This document shows positions 63,295-64,000 of a stretch of 64,000 nucleotides of DNA, one piece after another. Origin of the DNA: Marinomonas aquimarina (lineage in GTDB: Bacteria > Pseudomonadota > Gammaproteobacteria > Pseudomonadales > Marinomonadaceae); contig NZ_FLOC01000003.1 in NCBI RefSeq assembly GCF_900089755.1, positions 124,001 through 188,000 on the forward strand, written 5' to 3'. How positions within the stretch are numbered: the first letter of the stretch is position 1; each line of letters begins with the position of its first letter. Below the pieces are notes generated by a model, which was given only the letters and a program-made list of their open reading frames with translations, was not told the DNA's origin and ran no database searches. A program made the position numbers and the translations under genes.

Positions 63295-64000
63295 AGTCAA
63301 ACTCCTGTTGCATGGCCTCTGCAGCATTTTCGCCGGCAAACATGGCATCCAATTTTTCAATTAACGCTTTAGGTGGTTTATCCATTATCAAACCTTGGCT
63401 TTCAGGGTTTTCAAAACCCCGTAAGAAGAAATACACCGCACCACCCACATGCTGGTCGTAGTCATAATTTGGAATGCGGTCCTGCAAATGGCGATGCAAG
63501 GCCACTAGGTACAACACATATTGCAAGTCATAACGCTTTTTCAACAAAGCGACTTTGAGGCTATCCAGGTCATAATCCGCGTCGTGCTCACCCAGATAAT
63601 TACTCTTCCAGTCGATCACGTAATACTGCCCATCAATCTGTGCGACCAAATCGATAAAGCCCTTAAACATGCCTTCTAATTGTTGATAGTTCGCTGCGGG
63701 GCGCTCCAAACCACCCCAGGTGTACTGACGTACCAAGGCATCTAAACGCTGCGAATGCACCGCATTGGCGGCAAACATAAACTCCAACTCCACCGCCACG
63801 TCTTTGGGGTGCAGGTCGATGAGTCGGAAATCGCGGCTTTTGCTCGAAGGCAGTTGATTTAGCTGCCAGGTGGTTCCCAGAAACGCTGCTAACCAACTCG
63901 AAAGCTCAGGCACAAAAGCCTCCAATTGGCGCTTGCGACAGCGCCCTTGCAACATGTCCAGACGCCCTGCGCTATCTGCTTGGGCCGCTGCAAAACCGAG
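63287..64000 (-). CDS. recB: RecBCD subunit RecB, C-terminal part (cut by window edge)
   Basis: The frame is open to the window edge, giving the last 237 codons of recB. The C-terminal nuclease domain is clear: DVAVELEFMFA (Glu), FKGFIDLVAQIDGQYYVIDWKSNYLG (Asp and the D-x-K active site) and YDLQYVLYLVALHRHL (Q-x3-Y). It cuts DNA under Chi control within RecBCD. Its stop lies inside the recD start region, so the two are coupled. Confidence 0.95.
   Translation of the reverse strand, partial: LGFAAAQADSAGRLDMLQGRCRKRQLEAFVPELSSWLAAFLGTTWQLNQLPSSKSRDFRLIDLHPKDVAVELEFMFAANAVHSQRLDALVRQYTWGGLERPAANYQQLEGMFKGFIDLVAQIDGQYYVIDWKSNYLGEHDADYDLDSLKVALLKKRYDLQYVLYLVALHRHLQDRIPNYDYDQHVGGAVYFFLRGFENPESQGLIMDKPPKALIEKLDAMFAGENAAEAMQQEFDYV

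Overview
The window looks like a chromosomal segment of a marine gammaproteobacterium of the Marinomonas/Oceanospirillales kind. This is inferred from overall gene content (B12 uptake, KatG, SoxR-controlled RND pump, type I-E CRISPR-Cas, PAS/GGDEF/EAL and HDOD signalling proteins) and cannot be proved without a database search. Both edges cut genes: a BtuD-like ATPase on the left and recB on the right.

Layout. 1-4.7 kb: a cobalamin riboswitch followed by btuB-btuF-btuC-btuD. 4.8-5.3 kb: an exported thermonuclease-like protein. 5.3-11.2 kb: a compact six-gene operon (APH-like kinase, ATP-grasp enzyme, HprK-related kinase B, histidine phosphatase, metallophosphoesterase, amphi-Trp protein) that resembles the uncharacterised 'GAK' gene system. 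11.8-17.4 kb: a soluble PAS chemoreceptor, a DUF2889 protein, catalase-peroxidase KatG and an anchored metallo-beta-lactamase-fold hydrolase. 17.5-22.4 kb: SoxR with a textbook SoxR box, a 36-codon leader ORF and an RND efflux pair. 22.5-31.6 kb: accessory metabolism/transport genes (two cyclophilin-like paralogues, cupin, CMD protein, AraC, two MFS, SDR, DUF2255, LysR). 31.6-36.5 kb: MscS, a PAS-GAF-GGDEF-EAL protein and two unknown proteins.

36.5-51.4 kb is a complete type I-E CRISPR-Cas locus. The array has 71 near-identical 29-bp repeats plus two decayed ones at the trailer end. It is read on the minus strand from an AT-rich leader next to cas2. The genes run WYL regulator, cas3, cas8e, cse2, cas7e, cas5e, cas6e, a 12-bp-stem terminator-like hairpin, cas1, cas2.

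The most interesting signal is between cas3 and cas8e. On the opposite strand lies a 90-nt mini-CRISPR: two strongly diverged repeats separated by exactly 32 nt. The spacer-like segment matches, in its first 11 positions and 22 of 32 overall, a site 72 bp away that carries an AAG PAM and lies at the cas8e promoter. This is the architecture expected of a crRNA-like regulator (creR/creA type) with which Cascade represses its own operon. Between that promoter and cas8e is an unlisted 57-codon ORF with a perfect Shine-Dalgarno sequence, which could be a leader peptide or a Cascade-repressed toxin.

51.5-64 kb: an EAL-HDOD protein, a sirtuin, remnants of a ring-hydroxylating dioxygenase operon, a cold-shock gene, an HNH-nuclease/methyltransferase pair, an ankyrin protein, six tandem initiator tRNA genes followed by decayed tRNA-derived repeats, a glycosyltransferase-like protein, MsrA, and recD/recB.
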